Assembly (NCBI GenBank): GCA_964370115.1
Contig: CAYJIA010000008.1
Location: forward strand, 1 to 62,237
Direction: 5' to 3'
Length of the DNA: 62,237 nucleotides
From: SIG603 sp964370115
Lineage (GTDB): Bacteria > Bacillota > Clostridia > Oscillospirales > Acutalibacteraceae
This document shows, piece after piece, positions 8,608 through 16,436 of the stretch (its first letter is position 1; the number at the start of each line of letters is the position of its first letter). A program made the position numbers and the translations under genes. The notes under the pieces were generated by a model, which did not search any database, was not told the DNA's origin, and saw only the letters and a program-made list of their open reading frames with translations.

Positions 8608-8626
8608 AATTCTATTTTAGTATAAT
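8599..8626 (+). promoter_or_regulatory. Perfect 22-base palindrome abutting a -10 box
   Basis: Arms CTAAAATAGAA and TTCTATTTTAG (8599-8620) contain the asparaginase stop codon. TATAAT follows directly at 8621-8626, without a good -35 box. The position suggests an operator for the dehydratase operon; this is inference. Confidence 0.4.
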
Positions 8627-8667
8627 ACCAAATCGACAAAAAGTCAAAGAAAAAGGAGTAAAAACTT

Positions 8668-10395
8668 ATGATAGAAAAGCTTAAAAGTCAAGAAGTCAGA
8701 GCTATTGCCCCTGAGATGGATCCTTTAAGAATGGGTATGGGATGGAGCGTAGACGAGCTGGGTATGCCTCAAATAATAATTGAGAGCACATATGGACAAA
8801 GCCACCCAGGCAGTGCCCATCTTTTAGAATTTTGCAAAGAAGCCGAAAAAGGTGTTTATGAAGAAAGTGCAAAACCCGCTCTCTACTTTGCCACAGATAT
8901 TTGCGACGGAATGGCTCAAGGCCACGACGGCATAAACTACTCTATGGTGTCCCGTGATACCATAGCAAATTTAATCGAAATACATGTAAATGCCACAAGT
9001 TTTGACGGCGGTGTTTTTATCTCAAGTTGCGATAAATCAGTACCTGCACAGCTCATGGCGATAGGACGAGTAAATATTCCGTCCATTGTCGTCACAGGAG
9101 GCGTCATGGAGGCAGGCCCCGATTTACTCACACTAGAGCAAATCGGAAAATACAGTGCCATGTATCAAAGAGGCGAAATCGATTTAGAAAAATTTAATTA
9201 CTACAAACACAATGCCTGTCCATCATGCGGTGCATGTTCATTTATGGGCACTGCATCTACAATGCAAATCATGGCAGAGGCTTTAGGCTTAATGCTCCCT
9301 GGAACCTCGCTTATGCCCTCTACCTGTAAAGACTTAAGGACCGCGGCTTATAACGCAGGAAAACAAGTTGTAGCCTTGGCAAAAATGGGACTAAAGGCGT
9401 CTGATATAGTTACAAAAAAATCTTTTGAAAACGCCATAATGGTTCATGCGGCAATATCGGGTTCTACAAATACCCTACTACATATACCAGCCATTGCAAG
9501 AGAATTCGGCATAGAGCTTGATGCTATGACCTTTGACACAATGCACAGGGGTGCAAGTTATCTACTCGACATTAGACCAAGTGGAAAATGGCCTGCTGAG
9601 TATTTTTACTATGCCGGCGGTGTTCCCTTTGTGATGGAACAAATAAAAGACAAGCTTCATCTTGATGTCATGACCGTAACTGGCAAAACCTTGGGCGAAA
9701 ATCTGGAAGATTTAAAAAAGAGCGGTTACTATGAAAACTGCGATAAACTTCTTAAAAAAACAGGTCTTAATGCGACAGATATAATAAGAAGCATTGATAA
9801 TCCTATAGGAACAGACGGCACGATAGCCATATTAAAAGGAAATCTAGCACCGTTTGGCAGTGTCATAAAACACAGCGCCGCACCAAAAGAAATGCACAGT
9901 GCAGTTTTAAGGGCTAGACCTTTTGACAGCGAAGAAGAAGCAATTGACGCAATTTTGAATAAAAAAATTGTACCGGGAGATGCGGTAATCATCAGATATG
10001 AGGGTCCAAAAGGCAGTGGTATGCCAGAGATGTTTTACACCACCGAGGCAATATCGTCTGACCCCGAACTTTCAAAAACCATTGCACTTTTGACAGACGG
10101 CAGATTTTCAGGTGCCAGCAAAGGCCCTGCAATAGGACATATATCACCAGAAGCCGCCGAGGGTGGACCAATAGCACTTGTAGAAGAAAATGATTTAATA
10201 GAAATAAGTGTTAAAAACAGGTCTTTATCCATAATAGGAATAAACGGTAAAAAAATGTCAGAAGAAGAAATTGATGACATTTTGAAAGAAAGAAAGTCAC
10301 ATTGGGTAAAACCTTCACCCAAATATAAAAACGGTGCATTGGCACTTTACACAAAGCTTGCCACCTCTCCAATGGAAGGCGGTTATATGAAATGA
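8668..10395 (+). CDS. IlvD/Edd-family dehydratase, probable sugar-acid dehydratase
   Basis: 575 residues. The family motifs are present: DGMAQGHDG, SRDTIANLIEI, SSCDKSVPAQLMA (second cluster cysteine and metal lysine), ACPSCGACSFMGTASTM (third cysteine) and the C-terminal TDGRFSGASKG. At the first cluster position, where dihydroxyacid dehydratases have PCN before HL, this protein reads GQSHPGSAHL with no cysteine. Together with a KDPG aldolase gene two steps downstream, this argues for a sugar-acid dehydratase rather than branched-chain amino acid synthesis. The reaction would give a 2-keto-3-deoxy sugar acid. It opens a three-gene unit and AAGGAGT precedes its ATG. The exact substrate (for example gluconate, galactonate or a pentonate) is not decided by the sequence. 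Confidence 0.75.
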   Translation: MIEKLKSQEVRAIAPEMDPLRMGMGWSVDELGMPQIIIESTYGQSHPGSAHLLEFCKEAEKGVYEESAKPALYFATDICDGMAQGHDGINYSMVSRDTIANLIEIHVNATSFDGGVFISSCDKSVPAQLMAIGRVNIPSIVVTGGVMEAGPDLLTLEQIGKYSAMYQRGEIDLEKFNYYKHNACPSCGACSFMGTASTMQIMAEALGLMLPGTSLMPSTCKDLRTAAYNAGKQVVALAKMGLKASDIVTKKSFENAIMVHAAISGSTNTLLHIPAIAREFGIELDAMTFDTMHRGASYLLDIRPSGKWPAEYFYYAGGVPFVMEQIKDKLHLDVMTVTGKTLGENLEDLKKSGYYENCDKLLKKTGLNATDIIRSIDNPIGTDGTIAILKGNLAPFGSVIKHSAAPKEMHSAVLRARPFDSEEEAIDAILNKKIVPGDAVIIRYEGPKGSGMPEMFYTTEAISSDPELSKTIALLTDGRFSGASKGPAIGHISPEAAEGGPIALVEENDLIEISVKNRSLSIIGINGKKMSEEEIDDILKERKSHWVKPSPKYKNGALALYTKLATSPMEGGYMK

Positions 10396-10946
10396 GTGAA
10401 AACCGTACTAAATCCATAATACAAAAAGTGGGTATAGGTATTGGAATTGCCATAGGTTCTATTGTAATTTTGGCTTCATGCTTTTTAATATATCTAGTGT
10501 TCTTTACGACATCAATAGACACAGCCGAGCTTAGCGACGATTTAAAAACATTTGAGCTAGCCTATGACTCTAACCAAAGCAGGCGAGATATCCCCGAGGA
10601 ATTTGTAATAACTGAGTCTTATTGTACAATCTCAGAAGACGGCAAGCTCTTTACATATACATTTGGAATTCAAAACATCGATATAAATACTAGAGATTTA
10701 GCCTTAACATTATTTTTTACTGATGAATATGTGAGCGCATATCCCGACAAAACCGTAAATCCGTTTTACAGATTAAACTTCACCGAGGGACTCACCCTTG
10801 ATTCAGGCGAAGTTTATGACATAAGCATAAGCGGTGTAGTGCCCGATAGTATAGACGACTTTAAAACTTATTTTGACAGTCTCGCTTTTGAGATTGTATC
10901 AGGAGAACTTATAGGGCGAGTCTATTTGCCCGTAGAATTTAAATAA
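10392..10946 (+). CDS. Membrane-anchored extracytoplasmic protein of unknown function
   Basis: 184 residues. A basic head is followed by one membrane segment at about 13-38, then an outside domain of about 145 residues rich in acidic and aromatic residues. The domain (YTFGIQNIDINTRDLALTLF) looks like a beta-sandwich of the DUF4352/5067 kind, but I do not recognise a named family. It overlaps the dehydratase stop codon by 4 bases (ATGA), so it is cotranslated with it, and precedes eda by 14 bases. A sensing or binding role linked to sugar-acid use is possible but unproven. Confidence 0.65.
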   Translation: MSENRTKSIIQKVGIGIGIAIGSIVILASCFLIYLVFFTTSIDTAELSDDLKTFELAYDSNQSRRDIPEEFVITESYCTISEDGKLFTYTFGIQNIDINTRDLALTLFFTDEYVSAYPDKTVNPFYRLNFTEGLTLDSGEVYDISISGVVPDSIDDFKTYFDSLAFEIVSGELIGRVYLPVEFK

Positions 10947-10960
10947 AGGAGTAACCCAAA

Positions 10961-11596
10961 ATGGTAAATTATGATGAAATATTAAAAATCATGTCAGACA
11001 CAAAGATTATTCCTGTCGTAAAAATAAACGACACAAAACACGCAGTACCGCTTGCAAAAGCACTTGTAAAAGGTGGACTTCCTGCAATTGAAGTAACTTT
11101 TAGAAGCAAGGCAGCGCCAGACAGTATAAAACTAATTGCCAAAGAAGTTCCAGAAATTTTTGTTTGTGCCGGCACTGTTTTAACCATAGAGCAGGCAAAA
11201 CTTGCAAAAGACAACGGCGCAAAGGCTATAATAAGCCCTGGTTTTAACCCTGTAGTTGTAGACTGGTGCAACAAAAACGATATGCCTGTATTCCCAGGTT
11301 GTGCCACTCCTAGCGAAGTTGAGGGTGCATTTAGCCTAGGCCTTAAGTGTGTAAAGCTCTTCCCTGCCGAGGTTGTCGGCGGAGTAAATATGCTCAAGGC
11401 ACTTTATGGCCCATATAGCTTTATGAAATTTATGCCAACGGGTGGCGTAAGCCCTAATAATGTAAAAGATTATTTGGCACTTCCAAACGTAGTCGCCTGC
11501 GGTGGAACTTGGATTACCCCCGAAAATCTTTTAGAGGCTGAAAACTTTGAAGAAATAGAAAAACTTGCCTTTGATGCGGCAAGTTTAGTGAAATAA
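10961..11596 (+). CDS. eda: 2-keto-3-deoxy-6-phosphogluconate aldolase
   Basis: 211 residues, typical for class I KDPG/KHG aldolase. It cleaves KDPG to pyruvate and glyceraldehyde-3-phosphate, the last step of Entner-Doudoroff and hexuronate catabolism. The Schiff-base lysine is in the motif CVKLFPAE (about residues 130-137), the catalytic glutamate is in AIEVTFR (about 43-49), and PTGGV near 160 binds phosphate. AAAGGAGT lies before the ATG. It closes the operon with the IlvD/Edd-like dehydratase. uxaC at 45.5 kb could feed the same intermediate. Confidence 0.92.
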   Translation: MVNYDEILKIMSDTKIIPVVKINDTKHAVPLAKALVKGGLPAIEVTFRSKAAPDSIKLIAKEVPEIFVCAGTVLTIEQAKLAKDNGAKAIISPGFNPVVVDWCNKNDMPVFPGCATPSEVEGAFSLGLKCVKLFPAEVVGGVNMLKALYGPYSFMKFMPTGGVSPNNVKDYLALPNVVACGGTWITPENLLEAENFEEIEKLAFDAASLVK

Positions 11597-12325
11597 TTAT
11601 ATTAACTTTTTAAATTCATCTATTAGAAATTTCAAATCCTCATCGCTGTAGCTTGTGTGGGTTGAGTTTTCCAAGGTATATACCTTGAATTTATCGTTCC
11701 TTGAAAGTATATTAATAGTCCTAAGTGACACAAGCTCGTCGTACTTTGATTGAAATATAGTGCAAGGCACGGATACTTTATCTAAAAAGCGGTTTGTCTT
11801 TACCACTCTTTTGAATAAGTCTATATATTTAGGAAGCCATGGTATATATTTTAGGGGACTGGGTTTCAAATTGACACTACACTGAAACTTTACCTCTCTT
11901 TCAATCTCGCTTTCGCTTTTCACACCGAATGCAATTTTCAAGTAAATCGGTATATACGATGGCCTTACCGCAAGCGAGAGTGGCGAGGCAAGCAAAAACA
12001 TATGAGAGATTTTATCCTTAAAGATAAAACTGTTTTCAAAAGCAAACAGTGTACCCATTGAATGTGCTATTACAACGATATTTTCGTATCTGCTGTCAAG
12101 GTAATAAAAGTGCTGTCTCACCTGTTTTCTCCATTTTTCCATAGTGGCATGTGAAAAGTCTTTCATCTCTTTACCATGTCCTTCAAGCAGTATGTTGTGC
12201 ACCGCTACGTTTTGTGGCAAGTGTGCTATAAACCTATCAAAATGCACAGGAGAGCCCATTATGCCATGAATAAAGAAGTACACGGTATCACTGTCTTTTA
12301 CGTCTCTAATATAGCTTTTATGCAT
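11597..12325 (-). CDS. Alpha/beta hydrolase (monoacylglycerol lipase/carboxylesterase-like)
   Basis: About 242 residues in the serine hydrolase fold. The oxyanion region is FFIHGIMGSP near residue 20, the nucleophile serine is in AHSMG near 88, the acid is D in SKYDELVS near 207, and the histidine is in NSTHTSY near 228. The triad is complete. The ATG at 12325 is preferred because AGAGGTG lies 6 bases before it; the ORF could extend three codons further. No signal peptide. Family members act on short esters or lysophospholipids, and the true substrate is unknown. It converges with eda. Confidence 0.78.
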   Translation of the reverse strand: MHKSYIRDVKDSDTVYFFIHGIMGSPVHFDRFIAHLPQNVAVHNILLEGHGKEMKDFSHATMEKWRKQVRQHFYYLDSRYENIVVIAHSMGTLFAFENSFIFKDKISHMFLLASPLSLAVRPSYIPIYLKIAFGVKSESEIEREVKFQCSVNLKPSPLKYIPWLPKYIDLFKRVVKTNRFLDKVSVPCTIFQSKYDELVSLRTINILSRNDKFKVYTLENSTHTSYSDEDLKFLIDEFKKLI

Positions 12326-12393
12326 AAACATCACCTCTAAAAATATTTTATCACAGAATTATTCTATCATCAAGTGGAAAAGGAGCAAAATTA

Positions 12394-12990
12394 ATGCCAC
12401 CAAAAAAATATTATGCTGTTAAAAACGGCAAAAAAACAGGTATTTTCAATACCTGGAACGAGTGCAAGGCACAGGTCGACGGATTTAAAGGCGCAATATA
12501 TAAAAGTTTCACAAATCTTGACGATGCAAAAAACTTTTTAAGCGGAGAAGAAAAAGCTATTACCTTTGATGATGACACAGCGGTAGCCTATGTAGACGGA
12601 AGTTATAATGTGTCTACACATGAATATTCATGTGGCGTTTTACTTCTTTATAAAGGCGAAAAACTTGAGTTTTCTAAAAAATACGAAAACGAAGAAATGG
12701 CTGACATGCGAAATGTCGCAGGTGAAATTATGGGTGCTGTGACTGCAATGCAGTACTGTTATAATAATAATATAAAAAAACTTGTAGTATACCATGATTA
12801 TCAAGGGCTTTCGATGTGGGCAAATGGCGCTTGGAAGACCAATAAGGAAGGCACCAAAAACTATGCCGAGTTTTGTGCAAAATGCAGGGAAAAAGTAGAG
12901 ATTTCCTTTGTTAAGGTCAAGGCTCACTCGGGCGATGTCAACAATGACAAAGCCGATGAACTGGCGAAAAAAGCACTTGGAATACTATAA
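12394..12990 (+). CDS. rnhA: Ribonuclease H1 with N-terminal hybrid-binding domain
   Basis: 198 residues. Residues 4-48 form the caulimovirus-viroplasmin/RNase HI hybrid-binding domain (YYAVKNGKKTGIFNTWNEC). The catalytic domain follows, with D in AYVDGSYN, E in AGEIMGAV, D in VYHDYQG and the final D in NNDKADELAKKA, so the four-acid site is complete. It degrades the RNA strand of RNA-DNA hybrids in the cytosol. AAAGGAG precedes the ATG. Its gene starts just past the divergently read hydrolase. Confidence 0.92.
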   Translation: MPPKKYYAVKNGKKTGIFNTWNECKAQVDGFKGAIYKSFTNLDDAKNFLSGEEKAITFDDDTAVAYVDGSYNVSTHEYSCGVLLLYKGEKLEFSKKYENEEMADMRNVAGEIMGAVTAMQYCYNNNIKKLVVYHDYQGLSMWANGAWKTNKEGTKNYAEFCAKCREKVEISFVKVKAHSGDVNNDKADELAKKALGIL

Positions 12991-13024
12991 ATATCAAATT
13001 ATTAAAAATAAATTCAAAAAAACC

Positions 13025-13053
13025 TTGATTTTTCACTCTACCTGTGGTATGAT
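13025..13053 (+). promoter_or_regulatory. Promoter of rpsT
   Basis: TTGATT (13025-13030), 17 bases, TATGAT (13048-13053). The predicted start near 13060 leaves a leader of about 140 bases before rpsT. Confidence 0.75.
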
Positions 13054-13059
13054 TATCAC

Positions 13060-13201
13060 TGCGTTATTGGATGGTAACCGAGTTCATATAAGTCCGAGTT
13101 ATGGATAACATGAGCACGGATAGGGGCAACTGTGCCACTGCCAATGAGCTTTGGGCGGTTTTCCCAAGTAATAAATATATGATGATTGAGGAGGTGTGAA
13201 A
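13060..13201 (+). promoter_or_regulatory. Structured 5' leader of rpsT
   Basis: This 140-base untranslated leader can fold into several hairpins. One is GTTA with TAAC close to the start. A second is GTTCAT (13082-13087) with ATGAGC (13110-13115), enclosing TCC/GGA. A third is ACTGCC (13137-13142) with GGCGGT (13154-13159), in competition with GGCA/TGCC just upstream. It ends in a very strong GAGGAGGTG. Ribosomal protein genes often repress themselves through such leaders; that role here is inference. Confidence 0.45.
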
Positions 13202-13462
13202 ATGCCTAATATTAAATCTGCTAAAAAACGTGTTAAAACATCTGCGGTAAGAACTGCTAGAAATAAGGCTGTAAACACAAATCTTAAAACTCAAATTAAG
13301 AAAGCAAAAGCTGCTATTGAAACAGGCGCTGCTGATAAAGCTGAAGTAGTTCGTGTTACTGTTAAAACAATAGACCAAGCTGCAGCTAAAGGAATAATGC
13401 ACAAAAATACAGCATCAAGAAAAAAATCTGCTATCGTTAAAAAACTAAACGCAGGTGCATAA
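13202..13462 (+). CDS. rpsT: 30S ribosomal protein S20
   Basis: 86 residues, standard length, highly basic. The N-terminus MPNIKSAKKRVKTS and the C-terminal half KGIMHKNTASRKKSAIVKKL are diagnostic of S20, which binds 16S rRNA in the small subunit body. The ATG at 13202 is chosen over the in-frame GTG at 13196 because GAGGAGGTG ends 7 bases before it. It is monocistronic, with its own promoter and terminator. Confidence 0.97.
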   Translation: MPNIKSAKKRVKTSAVRTARNKAVNTNLKTQIKKAKAAIETGAADKAEVVRVTVKTIDQAAAKGIMHKNTASRKKSAIVKKLNAGA

Positions 13463-13483
13463 TTTTAATTTTGCAATGTAATG

Positions 13484-13513
13484 GAACAGGAATTTATTTT
13501 CCTGTTCTTTTTA
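13484..13513 (+). terminator. Terminator of rpsT
   Basis: Arms GAACAGGAA and TTCCTGTTC with a 6-base loop, followed by TTTTTATTTT. Confidence 0.9.
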
Positions 13514-13526
13514 TTTTAAAGAATTA

Positions 13527-13555
13527 TTGACATTCTATTAATAATTGGTTATTAT
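13527..13555 (+). promoter_or_regulatory. Promoter of the 50-residue membrane protein gene
   Basis: TTGACA (13527-13532), 17 bases, TATTAT (13550-13555). A TATAAT three bases further would give a 20-base spacer and is less likely. Confidence 0.7.
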
Positions 13556-13602
13556 AATATAAAATATATTAGGAACAATAAATTTATATGGAGGTAACAA
13601 AT

Positions 13603-13755
13603 ATGAAAAAATCACAAAGCCAACTCTTATGCATTTTCGGCGTTTTACTTGCAGTTGTTGCAGTGGTGGCAACATTTGCAGCTGTTTTAATTCACTTTGA
13701 CAAAAAGAAAGATGAAGAGGAACTAGAGCGTTATCTAGACTGTTCAATTCAATAA
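13603..13755 (+). CDS. Small single-span membrane protein, 50 residues
   Basis: An ORF of 50 codons starts with ATG at 13603, after TGGAGG seven bases upstream. It encodes MKKSQSQ, a hydrophobic span at about residues 8-31 (LLCIFGVLLAVVAVVATFAA), then a charged tail (HFDKKKDEEELERYLDCSIQ). Promoter, ribosome site, ORF and a perfect 17-base-pair terminator are neatly spaced, so this is very probably a real monocistronic gene. I do not recognise a family. Two cysteines (C10, C47) flank the span. It could be a regulator of a membrane partner, but nothing in the context says which. Confidence 0.7.
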   Translation: MKKSQSQLLCIFGVLLAVVAVVATFAAVLIHFDKKKDEEELERYLDCSIQ

Positions 13756-13765
13756 TTTTATTTTA

Positions 13766-13806
13766 AAAAGGCTCGCACAGTATTTTGTTTACTGTGCGAG
13801 CCTTTT
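13766..13806 (+). terminator. Strong bidirectional terminator
   Basis: Perfect 17-base-pair stem: 13766-13782 pairs with 13790-13806 around the loop TTTTGTT. It starts with four A and ends with four T, so it can act in both directions. Confidence 0.9.
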
Positions 13807-13819
13807 CAGCGTGTGTAAA

Positions 13820-13963
13820 GAATTCCGTTTTCTGCGGAAAACGCCTCAGGGCGCTGCCCTAAGCACCCGAAATTTTTCGAGAAAACCCAGTAAAGCTTTT
13901 AATCAAAAAATCCGCAGGATTTTCACCATAATTAATAATTATTAACTATTAATTATTAAGTGA
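13820..13963 (+). repeat. Dispersed hairpin element, copy A (5'-truncated)
   Basis: Copy A holds hairpins P3 (CGTTTTC/GAAAACG, 13826-13843), P4 (13845-13863), a shortened P5 and P6 (AAAATCC-GCA-GGATTTT, 13907-13923). P1 and P2 found in copies B, C and D are absent. Its P6 end continues into five AT-rich heptamers (13929-13963), of which the last run through the stop codon of the convergent acetyltransferase gene. Confidence 0.8.
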
Positions 13964-14480
13964 ATATTTTCATTGGAATGAACTTCAGAAGTTTCTTAGC
14001 CTTTGTCTTGTTATAATCTTTGTCAGTCGACAAAATATCTACAAATGGGGTTTTAAATCCAGCCTTAATTCCTGTATGCACAAAATTATTCCTCTCATAA
14101 AATGCAAGCCTCTTTACTCTTTGTGGGTAATTTTCAGCGCTTTTATCGTCCATTGTTTCGATAAATAAAGTCACAGATTTATCTGGATATTTATCAAATA
14201 AAACTTGTAGCAGTTTTGAGCCATATCCCTTTGAGTGTATTTTATCGTTTACCGCAAGGTAAAACACAAACAGCGTGTCTTTAGACTCTATCGTGAACAT
14301 AATTCCGACGAATAAATCACCGTCGTAATAGACATTAAACTTAAAGTTTTTCTTTAGCGTAAGAATTTTAATAAGCCACATAGGCACTACTTCCTCTTTT
14401 GGAAAAACTCTCTTCATAAACGCACATATCTCTTTGTAATTGTCTAACTTGCTAGACAATTTTTTCTCTGTTAGTCCCAT
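13956..14480 (-). CDS. GNAT-family acetyltransferase
   Basis: 174 residues. The acetyl-CoA motif is NDKIHSKGYGSKLLQVLF at about 78-95, with LFVFYLAV before it and RLAFYERNNFVHTG (about 124-137) after it. All four GNAT motifs are therefore present. The C-terminal part (YNKTKAKKLLKFIP) is basic. The substrate is unknown. AAAGGAG precedes the ATG at 14480. It follows the MATE gene by 11 bases on the same strand, so it is probably the last gene of the marR-MATE-GNAT unit and may modify a compound the exporter handles. Confidence 0.75.
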   Translation of the reverse strand: MGLTEKKLSSKLDNYKEICAFMKRVFPKEEVVPMWLIKILTLKKNFKFNVYYDGDLFVGIMFTIESKDTLFVFYLAVNDKIHSKGYGSKLLQVLFDKYPDKSVTLFIETMDDKSAENYPQRVKRLAFYERNNFVHTGIKAGFKTPFVDILSTDKDYNKTKAKKLLKFIPMKIFT

Positions 14481-14491
14481 AATTTCTCCTT

Positions 14492-15826
14492 TTAATATTT
14501 ATACGTTTTCTTGTATTTTCTGTATAAATAAACCGACACTATTATCGCCAAAAATTCTGCCACTGGAATTGCAAGCCACACGCCATTTAAACCTAAAATT
14601 TCTGGCAAGACAAGCAGCGAAACCACAATAAACACAAGACTTCTAAATACTGAAATTATTGCGGACACCTTTCCATTTGACAAAGATGTAAACATTGCCG
14701 AAAAGAAAATGTTAAATCCCATAAATAGATATGCCGGTGCAAATAAAACTAGCCCATTTCTTGCCATTTCAAAGGTTTGGCTGTCTCTTGAAAGAAATAT
14801 TGCCACCGCCTCTTCTGAAAATACAAGTGTTAAAGCTATAACAAGTGCAGACGCCACCGAAATAATCTTAAAGCTTTGCACCATTACTTTTCGAAGTCCG
14901 CTATGGTTCCCTTCCCCATACTTAAATGCTATTATAGGCGATACTCCCAATGTATATCCCATGTAAATTGCATTTTGAAACATTTGTATGTATAAGATCA
15001 CACTTATCGCGGCAACTCCCGTATCACCTGCCATGCTTAATAGGATAAAGTTAAACATAAGCGTTGTAATTGAGGTTGCAAGCGAGCCTATAAGCTCTGA
15101 GGAACCGTTAAATATACTTTGACTCAGTGTTTTCATTTTTAATTTTGGCTTAACAAAATGCAGTGAACATTTCCTATTAAATATAAAATAGAAAAATCCA
15201 ATTACCCCCGGTAGTGCATTGCCAATTCCAGTCGCTAACCCAGCACCCATTATACCCATGTTTAAGATATCAGGCGAAATAAAAATATAGTCAAGCACAA
15301 TATTTGTAATGCCTCCTGCAAGGCTTAATATAAAGCCGAACATCGGGTGTCCAGCCGTCACCATAAATGACTGAATAAACACCATAAAGAACACTGGGAT
15401 TAAAAAGCCTGCCAAGCTTAGCATATAGTCCTTTGCCAATAAATATAAGCTATCGCTTACATTTAGCATCTTTAATAACTCGTCAGGAAAGATTACAACA
15501 ATTGCTGTAAGCACTGCACCGAGCACTGTGCCGATGATATAAATTACAGTCAAAAATTCTTGTGCCTCACGTTTCTTTCCCTGTCCTAAAAATTTTGCGA
15601 TTACGGCGTTTCCGCCAGTTGCAAACATCAATCCAACTGCCATAACTATACCAAGCAGCGGCATTACCAAATTAACAGCAGCCAACGCTCCCTCGCCTAT
15701 AAACGCAGAAACGAAAACACCGTCTATAATTGAATATGTCGACATAAATAGCATCATAAGCATGCTTGGCAGAGTAAATTTAATAATCGCCCACATATCG
15801 AAGTTTTTTCCTAACGGACTACTCAT
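14492..15826 (-). CDS. MATE-family multidrug efflux transporter
   Basis: 444 residues with about 12 membrane segments in two related halves. The N-terminal half has PSMLMMLFMSTYSIIDGVFVSAFIGEGALAAVN split over the first two helices, a MATE hallmark, and GGNAVIAKFLG follows. Family members export cationic drugs or metabolites in exchange for sodium or protons. Its ATG overlaps the end of marR by 8 bases (ATGAGTAG), so translation is coupled to the regulator. This is one of two MATE genes in the window; the other lies at 52.2 kb. Confidence 0.9.
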   Translation of the reverse strand: MSSPLGKNFDMWAIIKFTLPSMLMMLFMSTYSIIDGVFVSAFIGEGALAAVNLVMPLLGIVMAVGLMFATGGNAVIAKFLGQGKKREAQEFLTVIYIIGTVLGAVLTAIVVIFPDELLKMLNVSDSLYLLAKDYMLSLAGFLIPVFFMVFIQSFMVTAGHPMFGFILSLAGGITNIVLDYIFISPDILNMGIMGAGLATGIGNALPGVIGFFYFIFNRKCSLHFVKPKLKMKTLSQSIFNGSSELIGSLATSITTLMFNFILLSMAGDTGVAAISVILYIQMFQNAIYMGYTLGVSPIIAFKYGEGNHSGLRKVMVQSFKIISVASALVIALTLVFSEEAVAIFLSRDSQTFEMARNGLVLFAPAYLFMGFNIFFSAMFTSLSNGKVSAIISVFRSLVFIVVSLLVLPEILGLNGVWLAIPVAEFLAIIVSVYLYRKYKKTYKY

Positions 15827-16277
15827 TTTTTCCTCCTTTTTCTATTTGCATCGAAGATAAATTTGAAATATCTTCGAGCACTTCGCATAATAAATCTATT
15901 TTTTCTTTTCCGTATTTTTTGATAATTATTTTTTCAATTTCAAAAGTTTCTTCTCTTGATAAATCATAAAAATCTACATTTTCTGGATTTACTGCGAGAT
16001 AATAGACCCTCTTGTCCTTTTCACTTTGTGTGCGTATTACATAGCCTTTTTTACATAGCTCGTTAATTTTCTGTGTCACCGACGGCCTTGTAATCCCTAA
16101 CATATCTGCTATTTGCGAAGCTGTATATTCGTTTGGATGAGCCTCTATGATGTTTAAGTACAGCACATCATGATAAGATAAATTGCCTCGCGTGTTTTGT
16201 GAATAGGCTCTCCTTAGCTCTGATATTGCCATGTCATGATAAATTTTGTCGAGTATTGCATTTAATTTTCCGTCCAT
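15819..16277 (-). CDS. MarR-family transcriptional regulator
   Basis: 152 residues. A winged helix-turn-helix spans about residues 35-105: YTASQIADMLGITRPSVTQKINELCKKG is the recognition region and KDKRVYYLAV is the wing. Helices at both ends form the dimer interface. It heads an operon with the MATE exporter and an acetyltransferase and probably represses it. A palindrome covers its own -10 box, consistent with self-repression. The inducer is unknown but is likely a compound the pump exports. Confidence 0.88.
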   Translation of the reverse strand: MDGKLNAILDKIYHDMAISELRRAYSQNTRGNLSYHDVLYLNIIEAHPNEYTASQIADMLGITRPSVTQKINELCKKGYVIRTQSEKDKRVYYLAVNPENVDFYDLSREETFEIEKIIIKKYGKEKIDLLCEVLEDISNLSSMQIEKGGKNE

Positions 16278-16318
16278 TTCATGTCCTTTCCAGTATAGAT
16301 ATTTAAAACTAATTAATT

Positions 16319-16357
16319 TAATATAACTATATTAGCCTAACTACATTGATTTGTCAA
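16319..16357 (-). promoter_or_regulatory. Promoter and likely MarR operator
   Basis: The minus strand reads TTGACA (16352-16357), 17 bases, TAATAT (16329-16334). The -10 box is half of the palindrome TAATATA-AC-TATATTA (16319-16334), and TTAGGCTAA overlaps its other side. This is the usual layout for MarR self-repression. Confidence 0.75.
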
Positions 16358-16367
16358 TAGTTTTCCA

Positions 16368-16401
16368 CAAAAAAAGAGACCATACCTTTTGGTATAGTCT
16401 C
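16368..16401 (-). terminator. Terminator of the CpXC gene unit
   Basis: On the minus strand GAGACTATACC pairs with GGTATGGTCTC (one G-U pair, AAAA loop), followed by seven T. Confidence 0.85.
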
Positions 16402-16436
16402 AGATTGTCGGTAAATTGTTTTTCAACACAAAATTT

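Noticed and set aside
10392..10946. Pseudogene remnant between dehydratase and eda
   Set aside because: Frame is open, start overlaps the upstream stop in the usual coupled way, and it has a clean membrane anchor and domain, so it looks functional.
13064..13402. 112-codon antisense ORF across the rpsT leader and gene
   Set aside because: It is the shadow of a conserved ribosomal protein and has low-complexity serine/phenylalanine content typical of antisense frames.
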